Source: Asparagopsis taxiformis (taxonomy: Eukaryota > Rhodophyta > Florideophyceae > Bonnemaisoniales > Bonnemaisoniaceae). From it: 64,000 nucleotides of DNA. Position 1 is the first letter of the stretch, and every line of letters begins with the position of its first letter. The position numbers and the translations under genes were made by a program. The stretch is taken from positions 1 to 64,000 of the forward strand of contig JALQPE010001039.1 of the NCBI GenBank assembly GCA_030407315.1, in the 5' to 3' direction. Shown here piece after piece: positions 30,702 through 41,547 of this stretch. A model generated the notes under the pieces. The model did no database searches. It saw only the letters and a program-made list of their open reading frames with translations, and was not told the DNA's origin.

Positions 30702-33181
30702 AGGTGTGAGCGGGCATATGTTGTTTATTCTTCTATCTTTGGCAATTATAGTAGAGACGATGCATGCGGTAATCGAGTTAGCATTTGTCAATAAGGAAAT
30801 CACAACAACATTATGTAGGGTAAAATGAATATCACCTAGCGTGTGCTATTCATCATTCCACATAGCAGGTCCGGCTTCTGTGGTACTCTCGAGGATATCC
30901 ATATGCTCCCTTCATATAGAGCTTTGGTGCTTACTCCAGCCCCAGCGCTGGAAATTAATTGTTCATAGTTGTAAAACCAGATACACCACATAGCCGGTAC
31001 TATCGCTGAAGGCTATTTATTCAATCCGCAGGGCAACGAATACGGAGCTTTAAGGCTTCGCTGTGCAGACTGGGGTACTGAACGACTTGATTTTTTAACG
31101 ATCTCGTAAGTACGACAATAAAACGTGTACGCGTCGCACGTTGGATCATTAATGACCCAATCGGACGCGGGCGTGCACGTGTTGACAAACAACTCACCAA
31201 TTACACAGCTTACAGTACAACTAGGTATTAATCTGACCTCTCCGGACTATAAACAAGCGTCACATTCTTTCCACACGTGTGCCAATGTCTCAAGTTCAAA
31301 TTTATTGAAAATAAGGACACCTGTCCAAAACACCCACGCCGGCAATAGGACACTACTTGCGCAAGGGCTAGATCAGATGGTGAGCGTCGGAAAAACTGAT
31401 CGCGACTCGTGGGCGTACTATCCAAAGTCCTATCTCGGGTTGTGTCCATGCCTTGCGAGCGGTATCAGAGTAGGAAACGCAGGTCGGGACTGGAGCGCTA
31501 TAGCTCCAATCGTATGCAGCTTGCGTCATGAGCAGCTTTTTCGCTGCGTGGAGTGATGTACACAACGGATCAGAGCGAAGCGAATTCCCGAGGCGGTTCG
31601 GCTCGACATGGGGCGGGTGTACGTCTAGGCGGCTCGTCACCTCGTCTCGTCTCGGGTTTTATCAACGGTTGATCGGCCGATGATGAATCGGTGGATAACG
31701 TTCTGTACCAACTGGTTGTTTCGTGGCGGGTGCTAGGACGGCGATGTCTCCACGCCCTTGCAAAGTTGCCGATGACACCGCCATCGATCACGGCGATGCG
31801 AGGCTTTCTTACGCGGATGGAACGTGATACTTTTCGCGGTGCGATGCTAAATTGGCATGGAATCGCCAAGCTATGATGGTATACCTGAGGAGTGGGATGG
31901 CTACGGAATGTTACTTTGGTACATCTATGGACTGTAGGGCAGATCCGAGATTCCCGTTTGGAGCGTTCGCCAACTGGAAGACCAGTCTGCCCTTTTTTTC
32001 GAAGGGCGTTGCGGTCAGCAGAAACGCACTCGTCCACACATCCCGCGGTGCGCATTGGCCAGCACACGATCTGTGAGATAATTCGTGGCCACAATATGCC
32101 GCATAGACAGGTCGCGACTACATGCAATCGCTTGCTAGCTGCAGATTCCCAGAGGAATGTCATACAGATTCTCCCATGAACGCGCACGAGCGACCACGCA
32201 CTCCGCACGCATCTGCACAAACAACCACATTCCACTCGTAAATGTCCGCGCGCACGTCGGCGTCAATCCGGGGAATTTCACAGCCCTGCGCGCTCGCCGG
32301 GTGCATGCAACTTGCAGTGTTGAAGCAGCAGACCACGCGACTGCCGACGACTGATCGCGCTGCACAACAGGATGCTGAACGCGCATCGAGAATGGCGCGG
32401 TTGACGTACATGTGGTGGGAGTGGAATAGGCATGTGTGCTTTGTCGCTCGTCGCACAGCAATGTTGCTCTGTCATGTAGTTATTCTTGAGCCGCCACCGT
32501 ATGGGCGAGATCGAGAGAGCTTGATCCGCTATGTTGCGTGAAAAGGGCTGAGTTCGATGAACGTTTGTTGTTCAGAGGGACGGCCGAGGGTCGTGAATTG
32601 GTAAATTAAATTAATTGTATCATTCAAATACAACGGTATAAAGTGAGTTAATCGTCAATTTGGGACGTCGCGGCGCATCGCATGACGTATTTCTATCATC
32701 CATGGGCACTGGCGAGGAAGTTGTGGCGACGACGACTCGGTCCAATATTCAACGTTTTGACTGTCACGGGTGCAAATATTGAAACAGTACGCTGTCATAG
32801 TGCAGAACAGAATAGGCAGGTTTTTTCGTGTTGTGTTGAAAGTGCCCATACCCATACGCCCTTCCTCGCGCGTGACGTCACCGATTTTGTGTGGGCCGAA
32901 GAATGAGATAGTGATAACAATAGTGCGGTAGCGAACCCATGTATGAGCTGCCAGGTGCTCACTGGCTCCCCTCATGGGGCTGGTGTGGCGTGCGTGGCTG
33001 CCGCGTGGCTGCCGCCTACAGTGCTCACATGTCCACCTACATGATGCACACATGTTCACTCACATGTTCACCTACATGATGCACACATGTTCACCTACAT
33101 GAAATACCTTTATCCTCGTATAACCACTAAGTCACACCGGACATGTGGTTCATTGGTTTTACAACCTGCGCTTTGTTACAC
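30702..33181. other. No convincing gene
   Basis: Several overlapping ORFs on both strands (31125-31556 plus, 31570-32235 minus, 32135-32461 minus) but none with recognisable domains. The plus strand at 31860-32080 reads locally like protein (EEWDGYGMLLWYIYGL) in a broken frame and may be a relic. 32640-33180 has nothing identifiable. Confidence 0.4.
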
Positions 33182-33433
33182 TGATTTGTTCTACTCGTCA
33201 TCCACCTCCACCTTCTCCTTCCCTCTCCGACGTCACCACGTCACGTGTGTCACATGTTGTTGTACTCGTCACGTACACACGTGACGTGACGAGTACAACA
33301 ACATGTGACAACAGTAGACGACAGTGGACGGCTGCACCATTGATTTGTTCTACTCGTCATCCACCTCCACCTTCTCCTTCCCTCTCCGACGTCACCACGT
33401 CACGTGTGTCACATGTTGTTGTACTCGTCACGT
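33182..33433. repeat. Identical 93-bp direct repeats with inverted link
   Basis: 33182-33274 and 33341-33433 appear identical. The first copy is followed by the reverse complement of its last 26 bases (33285-33310), giving a hairpin around 33249-33310 (TGTCACATGTTGTTGTACTC and complement). Confidence 0.85.
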
Positions 33434-33474
33434 CACGTGTGTACGTGTGTTATGGTGCGTGGACGGCGCGACGC

Positions 33475-33600
33475 ACAGTAGACGACAGTGGACGGCGCGA
33501 TGCACAGTAGACGACAGTGGACGGCGCGATGCACAGTGCGTATATCTGTTCCACCGCCGCGCGACCACCACTGTTCCACCGCCGACCACCGCCGAGTGGT
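33475..33600. repeat. 30-bp tandem repeats and GC-rich hairpin
   Basis: 'GACGACAGTGGACGGCGCGA' repeats twice at 30-base spacing, with a related copy at 33316. It is followed by a CCACC/GGTGG-rich inverted repeat to about 33620. No gene supported between 33620 and 34060. Confidence 0.6.
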
Positions 33601-34067
33601 GGTGGGACCACCACTGTTGCAACGGTGGAACAGATACTGCCCAATCTACTAACTAGATACCGATTGGCTGAGTTACCCGTGAAGCGGAAGCAGCGGCGGT
33701 ACGTACGGAGGGATTCGACCCTGCGACCAACATATCTCACGTTCGTACTCTTCTGCACCCGAATCGTGAGCGTTTTGGCACCCGCACCACTAAACCACTC
33801 ATTCTGGTGATCGCACGGTTGCTGGAAGTTGAGTAAAGGTTTATTTTCGAGTTGGAATAATTGCGCGAAAACTCTTCAATTCAACGTCGTGACTGCCTCA
33901 TCCGTGACATCATGTTCATTGCGGTAACGTTTCGGAAAAGATATTGATGCTGTAGAAATCCACTGCGCCCACCCCTGATACATTGTCCTCACTTGAAAGC
34001 CCATTCCAGGCGACGCTTCTGCGCCAACACGACACACTCGATCTCCGTCACCGCCCGCAAATTACGG

Positions 34068-34074
34068 TATAAAA
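34068..34074 (+). promoter_or_regulatory. TATA-like box
   Basis: TATAAAA lies 73-79 bases upstream of ATG 34147, a plausible core-promoter distance. Confidence 0.35.
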
Positions 34075-34146
34075 CCGCACCGCGAGTATGCGACGGGATA
34101 AGAAAGAGTCTAGCATTCAGAAAGCCTCACTCATCTCGCCTACGAC

Positions 34147-34386
34147 ATGAAGTTCTGCTGTATCACCACATCGCGCTCTCCTTCCACACCAGAGGCGCAT
34201 ACGCTGCAGAGAAAGGCACCCGATGCGCCCCGCGTGCCGCTCAATCCTGCTATCTACCAGCCCGACATGGCGCATTTCAAACTTCCGCCAAACATCATGG
34301 ATTGCCGTCCGCCTGAATGCAACAATTCCGGCTCATTTCTGACTCGCATCCGTGCGTGGATTCGTCGCATGACATGCCGCATGTAA
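34147..34386 (+). CDS. Possible small protein, 79 residues
   Basis: ATG at 34147 preceded by a TATA-like box. The product (MKFCCITTSRSPSTP...) has a short CC-containing start, a Pro-rich middle ('VPLNPAIYQPDMAHFKLPP') and a basic end (RIRAWIRRMTCRM). No domain recognised. Composition is coding-like, but the length makes this uncertain. Confidence 0.35.
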   Translation: MKFCCITTSRSPSTPEAHTLQRKAPDAPRVPLNPAIYQPDMAHFKLPPNIMDCRPPECNNSGSFLTRIRAWIRRMTCRM

Positions 34387-34583
34387 TGCACATTCATGAC
34401 CGGACGACTTTGGTCTCTGTTTCTGGTAGGCGACGGAGATTTTATGCTGGTGTGTGTACACAATACATGCACTCTGAGACAGAATTGTTTGCTTTTTATT
34501 CTGCAAGGCTTCGATGTATGACTGCAGCTTGTGCAAGGCTGTGTACAGGCTCTACGTTTGGATATTGTTGAAACGCGGAATGA

Positions 34584-34904
34584 TTTCCGGGTGATTGCGG
34601 TTACAGATCAGTGGATAAGGACTCTTTTCTTGTACTGAAAATGTATGTGGGATATGGATTCGGTACTGCGATGGGGAAAGAAAGCTTAGCCATGATGAAA
34701 ATAAAAAGGGAACCGAGCAGCAGCTTGGACCTTGATGAGTTAGTTGTTAAAAATGCAGATAGCATTCGATTGGATCTATAGATGAACGAGACCATTCACA
34801 AGATGGAATTTGTGTCAGCTCATGGAAAAATGAACGAGATGCTGTTGTTGCAAGCATGCTTTTTTGATCATATTACAGATACAGGTGTAGCAGTATTTCA
34901 ATAA
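34584..34904 (+). pseudogene. Possible decayed ORF
   Basis: A frame open from 34584 contains 'DKDSFLVLKMYVGYGFGTAM' and 'KREPSSSLDLDELVVKNADS', meets TAG at 34779-34781, and resumes at once in the same frame (MNETIHKMEFVSAHGK...) to TAA 34902. The coding-like composition on both sides of a single stop suggests a relic. Family unknown. 34905-35727 shows nothing else. Confidence 0.3.
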
Positions 34905-35939
34905 TTCACTTTTCTGTGCCAGTTCAAGACCTGACAAGTTTAGTATACTCTCGGAACAGGTTCTGGGCGTGTATGAAATGGAGGTGCTAGTGATTTTCAA
35001 AAACGTGACACCGCAGAAAACCAGACCGCGGCAATTTGTAATGTCATGATAGCCAGTCGCGCAAGAGCATACCATCAAGACGGTACACTGACACTCGTTT
35101 GAAAGATAAACTTCTGAGCGCCCGAGAATAGGATGTTATCGAATAGTTTATTAAAGTCTGAATATTTAAACGGACGACATAATTTCTATTAAAATTTATT
35201 CGCAAAACATGATTCAGGAAAAATCTATGGCGTTCGTTACAGTTATCAGACTTTTCAGTTTGTATTGGCAGTGGAGAACTTGTCAGGATGCTAATAACAG
35301 ACAACCTGTCCCAGACACCGCCGCCGGTCACAGGACAGAAGATTATACTTAACCACTTAACCAAATGAATAAACTGAAGAAGGTACTCGCAAGAGACACA
35401 ATCTTCTCACAGAACTTACGTACTCAACTGCTGATTGTTATTTCAAATAAATTAATCAAGTTGAACTTCTCCGATCCCTGTGATGAGATTTGTGAATGCT
35501 GTACCTCCATTGCTCTTTCGCATAGTCCACGACCATGTAAACTTTTTCAGTCCAGCCTCCGCGCAGAGCCCTCGTAAACACGTCTGGGAAGAAAATGGCT
35601 ATAATGAGTCACGTCCATTGTTCGGTAACTCGACCGGTATATTTCTCGAAGCGCACGAAATGGTTAGGCTAACTAGCTAAGAAACTAACCAGGTTTGCAT
35701 TATAGAATTGATACCGTCGCCTGAGAAATTATAGCCGACAAGAAATAAATAAACTTCTGACGTATGGCGGCGTATGAAGTCGGTGCGCACGAATGAGATT
35801 CGGGGAAGCTGAATAGATGGCCCTACGAGGGCGTAACGATCGCAGCCGCGCCTCATCTCCGGCCATTGCGAAAGATATACCAGAATATCGAGAAAATATG
35901 TGTCATCATAATCACGATTAACTACAATACGTCGAGTCC

Positions 35940-36599
35940 ATGCAGCTGGTGTCACCGAATCGAGCCGTGGTTGGCACGCAATCCGGCCTGCTGTTACTCG
36001 TTGACGCATGCAGTGGCGACGTTATCAGCATTGCCAGGGCGCATAGCAAAGCGGTGAACGCGCTCGCCATTGCCGCTGACGGATCATTTGTTGTATCTGG
36101 TTCGTCGGACGGCTACGCGAGAATATGGAGTGTTCAAACGTTGCAGCCGGTCGGCGAGGTGCCAATTGACCACGCGACATCTTTGAACGGCTTGGTAGTG
36201 AGCCGGTGTGGACGTCTCATGGCCTCGGCGGGGTACGACGGAACGATTCGGGTGTGCAATATATGCACATCGATGGGGAGTTGTGAAAAGCTGACAGCGC
36301 ATAGCGGGATTGCACTGTCGGTGGTGTTCAGCGCTGATGGGAGCACGCTGTACTCTGGCGGCAGCGAGGAAATCTGCGTGTGGGATGTGGGCAATGTGGA
36401 AGGCGGTATCCGACTCGTAGGTAAATTGGAAGATGAGTGGATGCGGAATGTTTCGTCGCTGCGAATGAGCGCGGATGGATGCGAGGTGATTGCGTTGGCA
36501 TCGCATGTGTTCGTGTGGCGGGTCTGTGGAGAGAGAGGAGGCGGGGGAGAAGGGAAGGTGGTGCGTTATGAACAGATGGTGGTTGGGGGGTGGGAGTGA
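35940..36599 (+). pseudogene. 5'-truncated WD40 protein (left copy)
   Basis: 219 codons align with residues 168-387 of the complete WD40 protein at 37738 ('MQLVSPNRAVVGTQSGLLLL' against its LQLVSSSRAVVG segment). They cover the last four or five WD40 blades, with 'YARIWSVQ', 'TIRVCNI' and 'EICVWDV' at blade ends. Upstream of the ATG only four homologous codons remain before TAA, so the N-terminal three blades are missing. The same truncation exists in the right arm, so it predates the inverted duplication. A five-bladed product would probably not close a propeller. Confidence 0.75.
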
Positions 36600-37737
36600 T
36601 TGAGTAGATAGGAAAATTAAATTTTGAAGCGTTTGTGCGGGATATCGACTGTCGAATAGGAAGGTAGGAAAGCGAGAAACAGCGAAGAGGAGTGTGGCAA
36701 GTGTGCTGACAGAAGGATAGATATAATTAGAATTGAGCAATTGAGATGAGTGGAAATGAATTGATCTGTCAGAAAGGTGTGCAACAGTCGGGATCTATCC
36801 AATAGATTTTGGCTGGAGGTTTATCTGAGGTCCAGCCGATCTATTCCACCCTAATTGGCCGCAGAATCGCTCTAGTGGACGCACAAATCCAGCGAATTGA
36901 ACGATAGAACTGGAAGGAACAACAAACCAGAATGCAGCAAGTGTGGCTGGCATCCTGGTGCGGTGACAACAGTGTTGTCTCGTCGAATCTCCCATTTTGT
37001 AATTGGAAATATTCACAACTAATTGATCTCCCCGAATCCTTCTTTCTTTCAATTAAACAAAACATGAAATCATGATGCTCTGGAATGACTCGATCGCATG
37101 AGACAGATACCCTCGGTCCATGCCACATCCGTATCGTACGTGCAACCTGGTTCTGCAGACTCAAACTCGAAGCGTTCACCTGTGCGACGCTGTGCAATCA
37201 GGCAAACAATTCTAATGCAAACCACTGTAGTCTGTCGACGCGTAATAATGTCTCCCATCAACTCTCACTTCACTCAAAGAATTTCAATCCCAGGCCACCA
37301 GTTCCTGACTCGCTCAATTCCGTCAGACCCAACACCTTCACAGTCTCCTTCCATGGCTCCTCCAATACCTTCCACGAAACATGCCGCACTTCCATCCGCA
37401 CGTTATCTTACCTGTGATCTTACGATACTCCCTCTCTTCGTTTCTTGCACCTTCCTCTAGTCATGTGTCTCACTCTACTGAAAGCTCTATCCCTCCGTAT
37501 CCATTGGCTCTCGAAAACTTTACCACAATGAAATTTTCACGCATCATGCTCTCCCCCATTCAACTCTGCCTCAACACACTCAGCTATTCCTAGGACGCCC
37601 AGCCCCTTTCTCACTCACTTCCTCCCTCTACTTAAGTTCCCCAACAATGCCAATAACTGCAACCCACCATCCCTCTCCATCGCTCCATTCACATCTGCCA
37701 TTCAGGTTTCAACACATCAAACAAAGTAACCAAAGCT

Positions 37738-38901
37738 ATGTTTGGATTTTCTCTCCTTGTCGGTCTTTTCCAGGCCATATTTTCCATTGGGCGAGCTCGA
37801 AGGAGCTCACCATCCATTTCCCCATCACCACAATCCTCCCCCAACCAAGATGCTATGCTGGAGAGCCCCATCTCTAACGCTCATACCCCACCATCACCCA
37901 AACCGCTCAAGTCCATCATTCGATGCACGCCGATGTCACCTACGTTGACCAATGTCTTCTCGGTCGACTACTGGCCATGGCGCATGGAAATCGCCCACTC
38001 CACTGTATCAATCATCCTCGGCGCCTACAGTGGTGAGTTGCGAGTGATTTCGCCCCACAATGGTCAGGAGAGTCACGCCCTCCATGGTCACGAGGACAAT
38101 GCCATTACTGCCATCTGCGTCGGGCAATCAGGCTGCATGGTGTCCTGTGATTCTTCCGGAATCGTCACCATCTGGAACAACTACAAGCTCACTCGCTGGT
38201 TCCACATCCCCGGAACGGATTGCGAAGAATACGTCGAATGCCTGCAGCTTGTCTCGTCCAGCCGAGCGGTAGTCGGTACGAGGTCTGGCTTACTTCTGCT
38301 CATCGACATGAACAACGGGGGCATCGTGAGCATTGCAAGAGCCCATGCGAAAACGGTGCGTTCGCTCGTCGTGGCCGCCAACGGATCCGTTGTTGTATCT
38401 GCATCGGCCGATTGCTCTGCACGAATTTGGGATGCCCAGACGTTGCAACCAGTGGGTGAGGCACTCCTAGGTCACGACAAGTCGCTCAATGGCTTGGCTA
38501 TTAGCGGGTGCGGACAGCTGGTCGCATCAGCTGCATACGATGGCAGTGTGCGTATCTGGGACGTGCGCACGTGCAAGCAGGTATTCGCCCCGCTCAGAGG
38601 ACATTACGGTAGTGCTCTGTCTGTGGTTTTCAGCACGGACGGCAAGTTGTTGTACTCCGGCGGCAGTGACCGAATCTGCGTGTGGGACGTTAGCAACCTA
38701 GATGACGGAGTGAAATTCGTCGGTGAACTGCAGCACGAGCGTATGCGAAATGTGTGCTCCCTGCGTATGAGTGCAGACGGGAAATCGCTGATCGCACTGG
38801 CCACGGGTGTGTTTGTGTGGAGTGTGAGTGGAAAGGAGGGCGTGGGTTGTAGAGCGGAAGAGGGGAGGGTGGTGAGGTTTGAACGACTGAATGTAGCATG
38901 A
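37738..38901 (+). CDS. WD40-repeat protein, 387 residues (left copy)
   Basis: Residues 1-17 (MFGFSLLVGLFQAIFSI) are hydrophobic, a possible signal or membrane anchor, followed by Arg-rich and Ser/Pro-rich linkers to residue 65. Seven WD40 blades follow: about 75-105, 115-147, 165-192, 200-233, 243-276, 287-318 and 335-362, with blade ends 'ARIWDAQ', 'VRIWDVR' and 'ICVWDVS'. WD40 propellers are protein-interaction scaffolds. The partner is unknown. The second copy at 54501-55664 differs at about eight residues. A poly-C/T upstream region with TACTTAAGTT is shared with the other family member at 49948. Confidence 0.85.
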   Translation: MFGFSLLVGLFQAIFSIGRARRSSPSISPSPQSSPNQDAMLESPISNAHTPPSPKPLKSIIRCTPMSPTLTNVFSVDYWPWRMEIAHSTVSIILGAYSGELRVISPHNGQESHALHGHEDNAITAICVGQSGCMVSCDSSGIVTIWNNYKLTRWFHIPGTDCEEYVECLQLVSSSRAVVGTRSGLLLLIDMNNGGIVSIARAHAKTVRSLVVAANGSVVVSASADCSARIWDAQTLQPVGEALLGHDKSLNGLAISGCGQLVASAAYDGSVRIWDVRTCKQVFAPLRGHYGSALSVVFSTDGKLLYSGGSDRICVWDVSNLDDGVKFVGELQHERMRNVCSLRMSADGKSLIALATGVFVWSVSGKEGVGCRAEEGRVVRFERLNVA

Positions 38902-40037
38902 GAGAGTAGAAGAGTGTAAATGAAAATATTTATTATTTGCACGAGGGTTTGGGAACTGTCGAATAGGGGTGGAGAAGTAGAAGAAACAGCGAAGGAGAAA
39001 GAGGCACGTGTTTAGTCTGCGGGCGGGAATGTGAGTTGTGATGGGTGTGGATGGAGTTGAATTACGAATTGAGGGGCGTGGAAACGAATTAAATTTAGTG
39101 TGGGAGATTTGGGAGATCGATCAATTAGAAACACAGCGGGCACTGTGGAATGGAAAGAGGTATCTAGTGAGGCTGAAAATATATTCCATTATAGGATACA
39201 ACAGCCAATGCCAAGTGTAAACGTGTACAGCGTATGATCAAATAAATTCCCAGACACGACAACGCGCCCGACAGTTCCAAGATTTCCTGTCATACTCGTC
39301 GTACTGCTTCCTCTCTGTCAGAAGAGTAGAACCATTAGCCCACATGTCCGGTGTGACGTATGTGGTTACTGCAGTACTCTGATTATATCCTAACACTCTC
39401 GACAGATGAGACTCATCTTCAGAAAAGTTGAGGAATCAAACATAATCAATCGTGGTCAGCACCAGAGCCTATCTCATAGCTTAGCGTGGGGATTCACGTT
39501 CAGATTGTCCTGGGTGATGTTGCATTTTGCCGAATGGAGTAATTTTACCTCCTCTCCAATTCCGCCCAAGTACTCCAGACTCAACGACTTTCCTGTCAGC
39601 TCCATCATGTGAAACAGTAAAGCCGATACCAATCCACATCAATTCCTCTCATTTCACCACACACCATCTCCAATGCAATTCATCCCGCTCAAAATTTTCA
39701 TCCCATAGTCTCCTCTCACCTCATTTCGTGCGTGGTGAACAACCTGTATCCCCTTTCGCACAAATTATCAAACCATTCATTCACTCAGCATCAATCTTAC
39801 TGCCCCACATTTCCCATTCATGCGCCCCTGATTCGTGACGCAACCCTCTCCCTCCCCATGACATTCAGCACCCACCTAAATATTCCCATTACAGAGATTC
39901 AGCGTCGCTTTGCTATCCTTTCCAGTACATATTCAATATCCTCATTCCAATAGCCCCCGAGTCCACCCTCATCCACCTTCAACACTTCCAAACCCTCTTT
40001 CCAAAACTCAACTCCAGACTCTCCAAAATACTCCATC
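38902..40037. other. No gene recognised
   Basis: Intergenic part of the inverted duplication, matched at 53465-54500. TTTATTATTTGCAC follows the WD40 stop codon. A C/A-rich promoter-like stretch precedes the gene at 40038. Confidence 0.5.
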
Positions 40038-40430
40038 ATGAAGTCTATGCGCCTGGAAAATGCGATCCAGAAGGCCCGCTCAGCGGCCAGGGAAGCTTCT
40101 CGCTTCCAGCGCACCAAACGGGTGAGAAAGGCTGCTGGCAAAGCCGAGAAAAGAGCCACTAGGCTCCTCACAAAACATCTGCAATCCATGCAGTTGTCGT
40201 TTGCGGAGTGGAGCAAGGAACTCGAGGTCTGCCATGCAGACTATGCCAGGCTAAAGCAACAAGCCGGCAAGGAATGCAACAAAAGTGACATGGTCCTAGA
40301 GTTTGACCTTTCGCTTGCCTCCTACAAAAGAGTGCTGGTGACCTTGCTTAGGAATACAGCAGAGGTGGAAGAAGGGTGTGCTGCACTAGGTGGATTGTGC
40401 TCAGCTATGCAATCAGCTTCCGTTGAATAG
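40038..40430 (+). CDS. Small basic coiled-coil protein, 130 residues (left copy)
   Basis: ATG at 40038. The N-terminal 50 residues are Lys/Arg/Ala-rich amphipathic helix (KARSAAREASRFQRTKRVRK, KAEKRATRLLTKHL), suggestive of nucleic-acid or membrane binding. The C-terminal half is helical with 'EWSKELEVCHADYARLKQQA' and 'ASYKRVLVTLLRNTAEVEEG'. No known domain recognised. AATAAA at 40447-40452 gives a short 3' UTR. A second copy lies at 53072-53464, and paralogs at 40972 and 48473, always near WD40 genes. Confidence 0.7.
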   Translation: MKSMRLENAIQKARSAAREASRFQRTKRVRKAAGKAEKRATRLLTKHLQSMQLSFAEWSKELEVCHADYARLKQQAGKECNKSDMVLEFDLSLASYKRVLVTLLRNTAEVEEGCAALGGLCSAMQSASVE

Positions 40431-40971
40431 CTTGGTGTTTATAAATAATAAAAGGAACAATCAAACTCCAACTTTTCTGTGCCATGTGCTGCTGTTCTTT
40501 ATTAGATTGGACTAGTTGAGTGTGGTTTTAGAATAGCAAGGGAGTTCAGAGTCCCCGTGGCGGGGAAACGCATGTGACGCTGGAGTTTGGATGGGTGGTA
40601 GGTAGTGTCGGGTTCTAATCTTGCGTTTTGTATCTCCATTAAATCTGAACAGGTTGATTACTTACGGCGATCCATACACAAACTGTCTTTACTCTATCGA
40701 ATGGAATCGACATATTCACAGAACGTGAAACACAGCGTCAATATTACGGCTGATAATTCACAGCCCTACACGCAATCCCTCTCCCATTCTTTCCCCTTCC
40801 CTATTGCATTACGCATTCTCAAAACATTCCTTCCGCGCGACCGCCTCGACAACGAAACGGTACTTATACCCACCACCCAAGACCGTCCAAGATCCAAAAG
40901 TCGCACCCCCACCCCCACTGTCAAAGCACTCTTCACACTCATCCGCACCCAAACTTCACAACTACCACACA

Positions 40972-41321
40972 ATGTCGCCACGCCTCAACAAAGCCATCCA
41001 AAAAGCCCGGATAGCGGCAAGGGAAGCGTCACTCTCTCCACACAGCAAGCGTGTGAGGAAAGCTGCCAGGAAAGCAGAGAATCGAGCGACCCGACTCGTC
41101 ACGAAACAACTGCTCGCCAAACAGTTTTCGTTTCGGAATGGAGTGAGGAGCTCAAAATCTGCCATGCAAACTTTGCGCGGCTGAAGAGGCTAGCGAACCG
41201 AGAGGGCAACAAGTGCGACAGAGTGTTGCTTCTGGAACTTTCGCTGGCCTCGTACAAACGGGTGCTTGTGACCGTGCTGAGGAACACGGCTGAAGTAGAA
41301 GAGGGATGTGCGGCGAGATGA
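40972..41321 (+). pseudogene. Small basic coiled-coil protein paralog, frameshifted (left copy)
   Basis: Starts MSPRLNKAIQKARIAAREAS and is homologous to the protein at 40038. At about 41131 the sequence has TTT where the intact right-arm copy has TTTT. This one-base loss moves the conserved 'EWSEELKICHANFARLKRLA' part out of frame, and it runs to TGA 41321 in the next frame. The right copy (48473-48823) is uninterrupted, so this copy died after the duplication, or contains a sequencing error in the T run. Confidence 0.75.
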
Positions 41322-41426
41322 GGGATGCGTTTGGGTTTGAGTGAGGGTTCTGGCTGATGGAGAGGGTGTATATATAGGCAATAAAAATATCAATATTTAT
41401 CTCTGCGGGTCTCGTGCTCTTTTATA

Positions 41427-41502
41427 TGTTAGACTATAAAGAATGTTGTGCCTGCGCAGACACTAGAGTTGGCATGTCGCCTGGTTATATGGATATCCCA
41501 AC
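41427..41502 (+). repeat. Dispersed ~78-bp repeat, copy B
   Basis: Nearly identical to copy C at 44419-44495 (TGTTAGACTATAAAGAATG ... ATATCCCAAC). The two lie in direct orientation on either side of the hAT element. Confidence 0.8.
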
Positions 41503-41547
41503 GGAGCGGAGCCGATTGGCCAGGGAGGAGATGAGGGATATGAATAT

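Larger units (their letters stand above)
35728..41387 (+). repeat. Left arm of large inverted duplication
   Basis: The reverse complement of this 5.66-kb segment is found, in order, at 63175-62462, 56965-52830 and 49115-48405. Shared markers include the truncated WD40 gene, the complete WD40 gene (about 98% identical protein), and both small basic-protein genes. The outer edges match to ATTATAGCCGAC (35728 versus 63175). The inner edges lie near 'GGCAATAAAA' (41380 versus 48410). Confidence 0.9.

Noticed and set aside
31570..32235. 221-codon minus-strand ORF
   Set aside because: Arg/Cys-rich, with no recognisable domain. The plus strand of the same region reads as a possible relic, so the minus frame may be a shadow.
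33690..33820. Possible tRNA on the minus strand (GGGTCGAATCCC and a GTGGTTTAGTGG string)
   Set aside because: The T loop is one base short, and no acceptor stem or anticodon arm can be paired.
36084..36740. 218-codon minus-strand ORF opposite the truncated WD40 gene
   Set aside because: Antisense shadow. Its right-arm equivalent is interrupted and has no family match.
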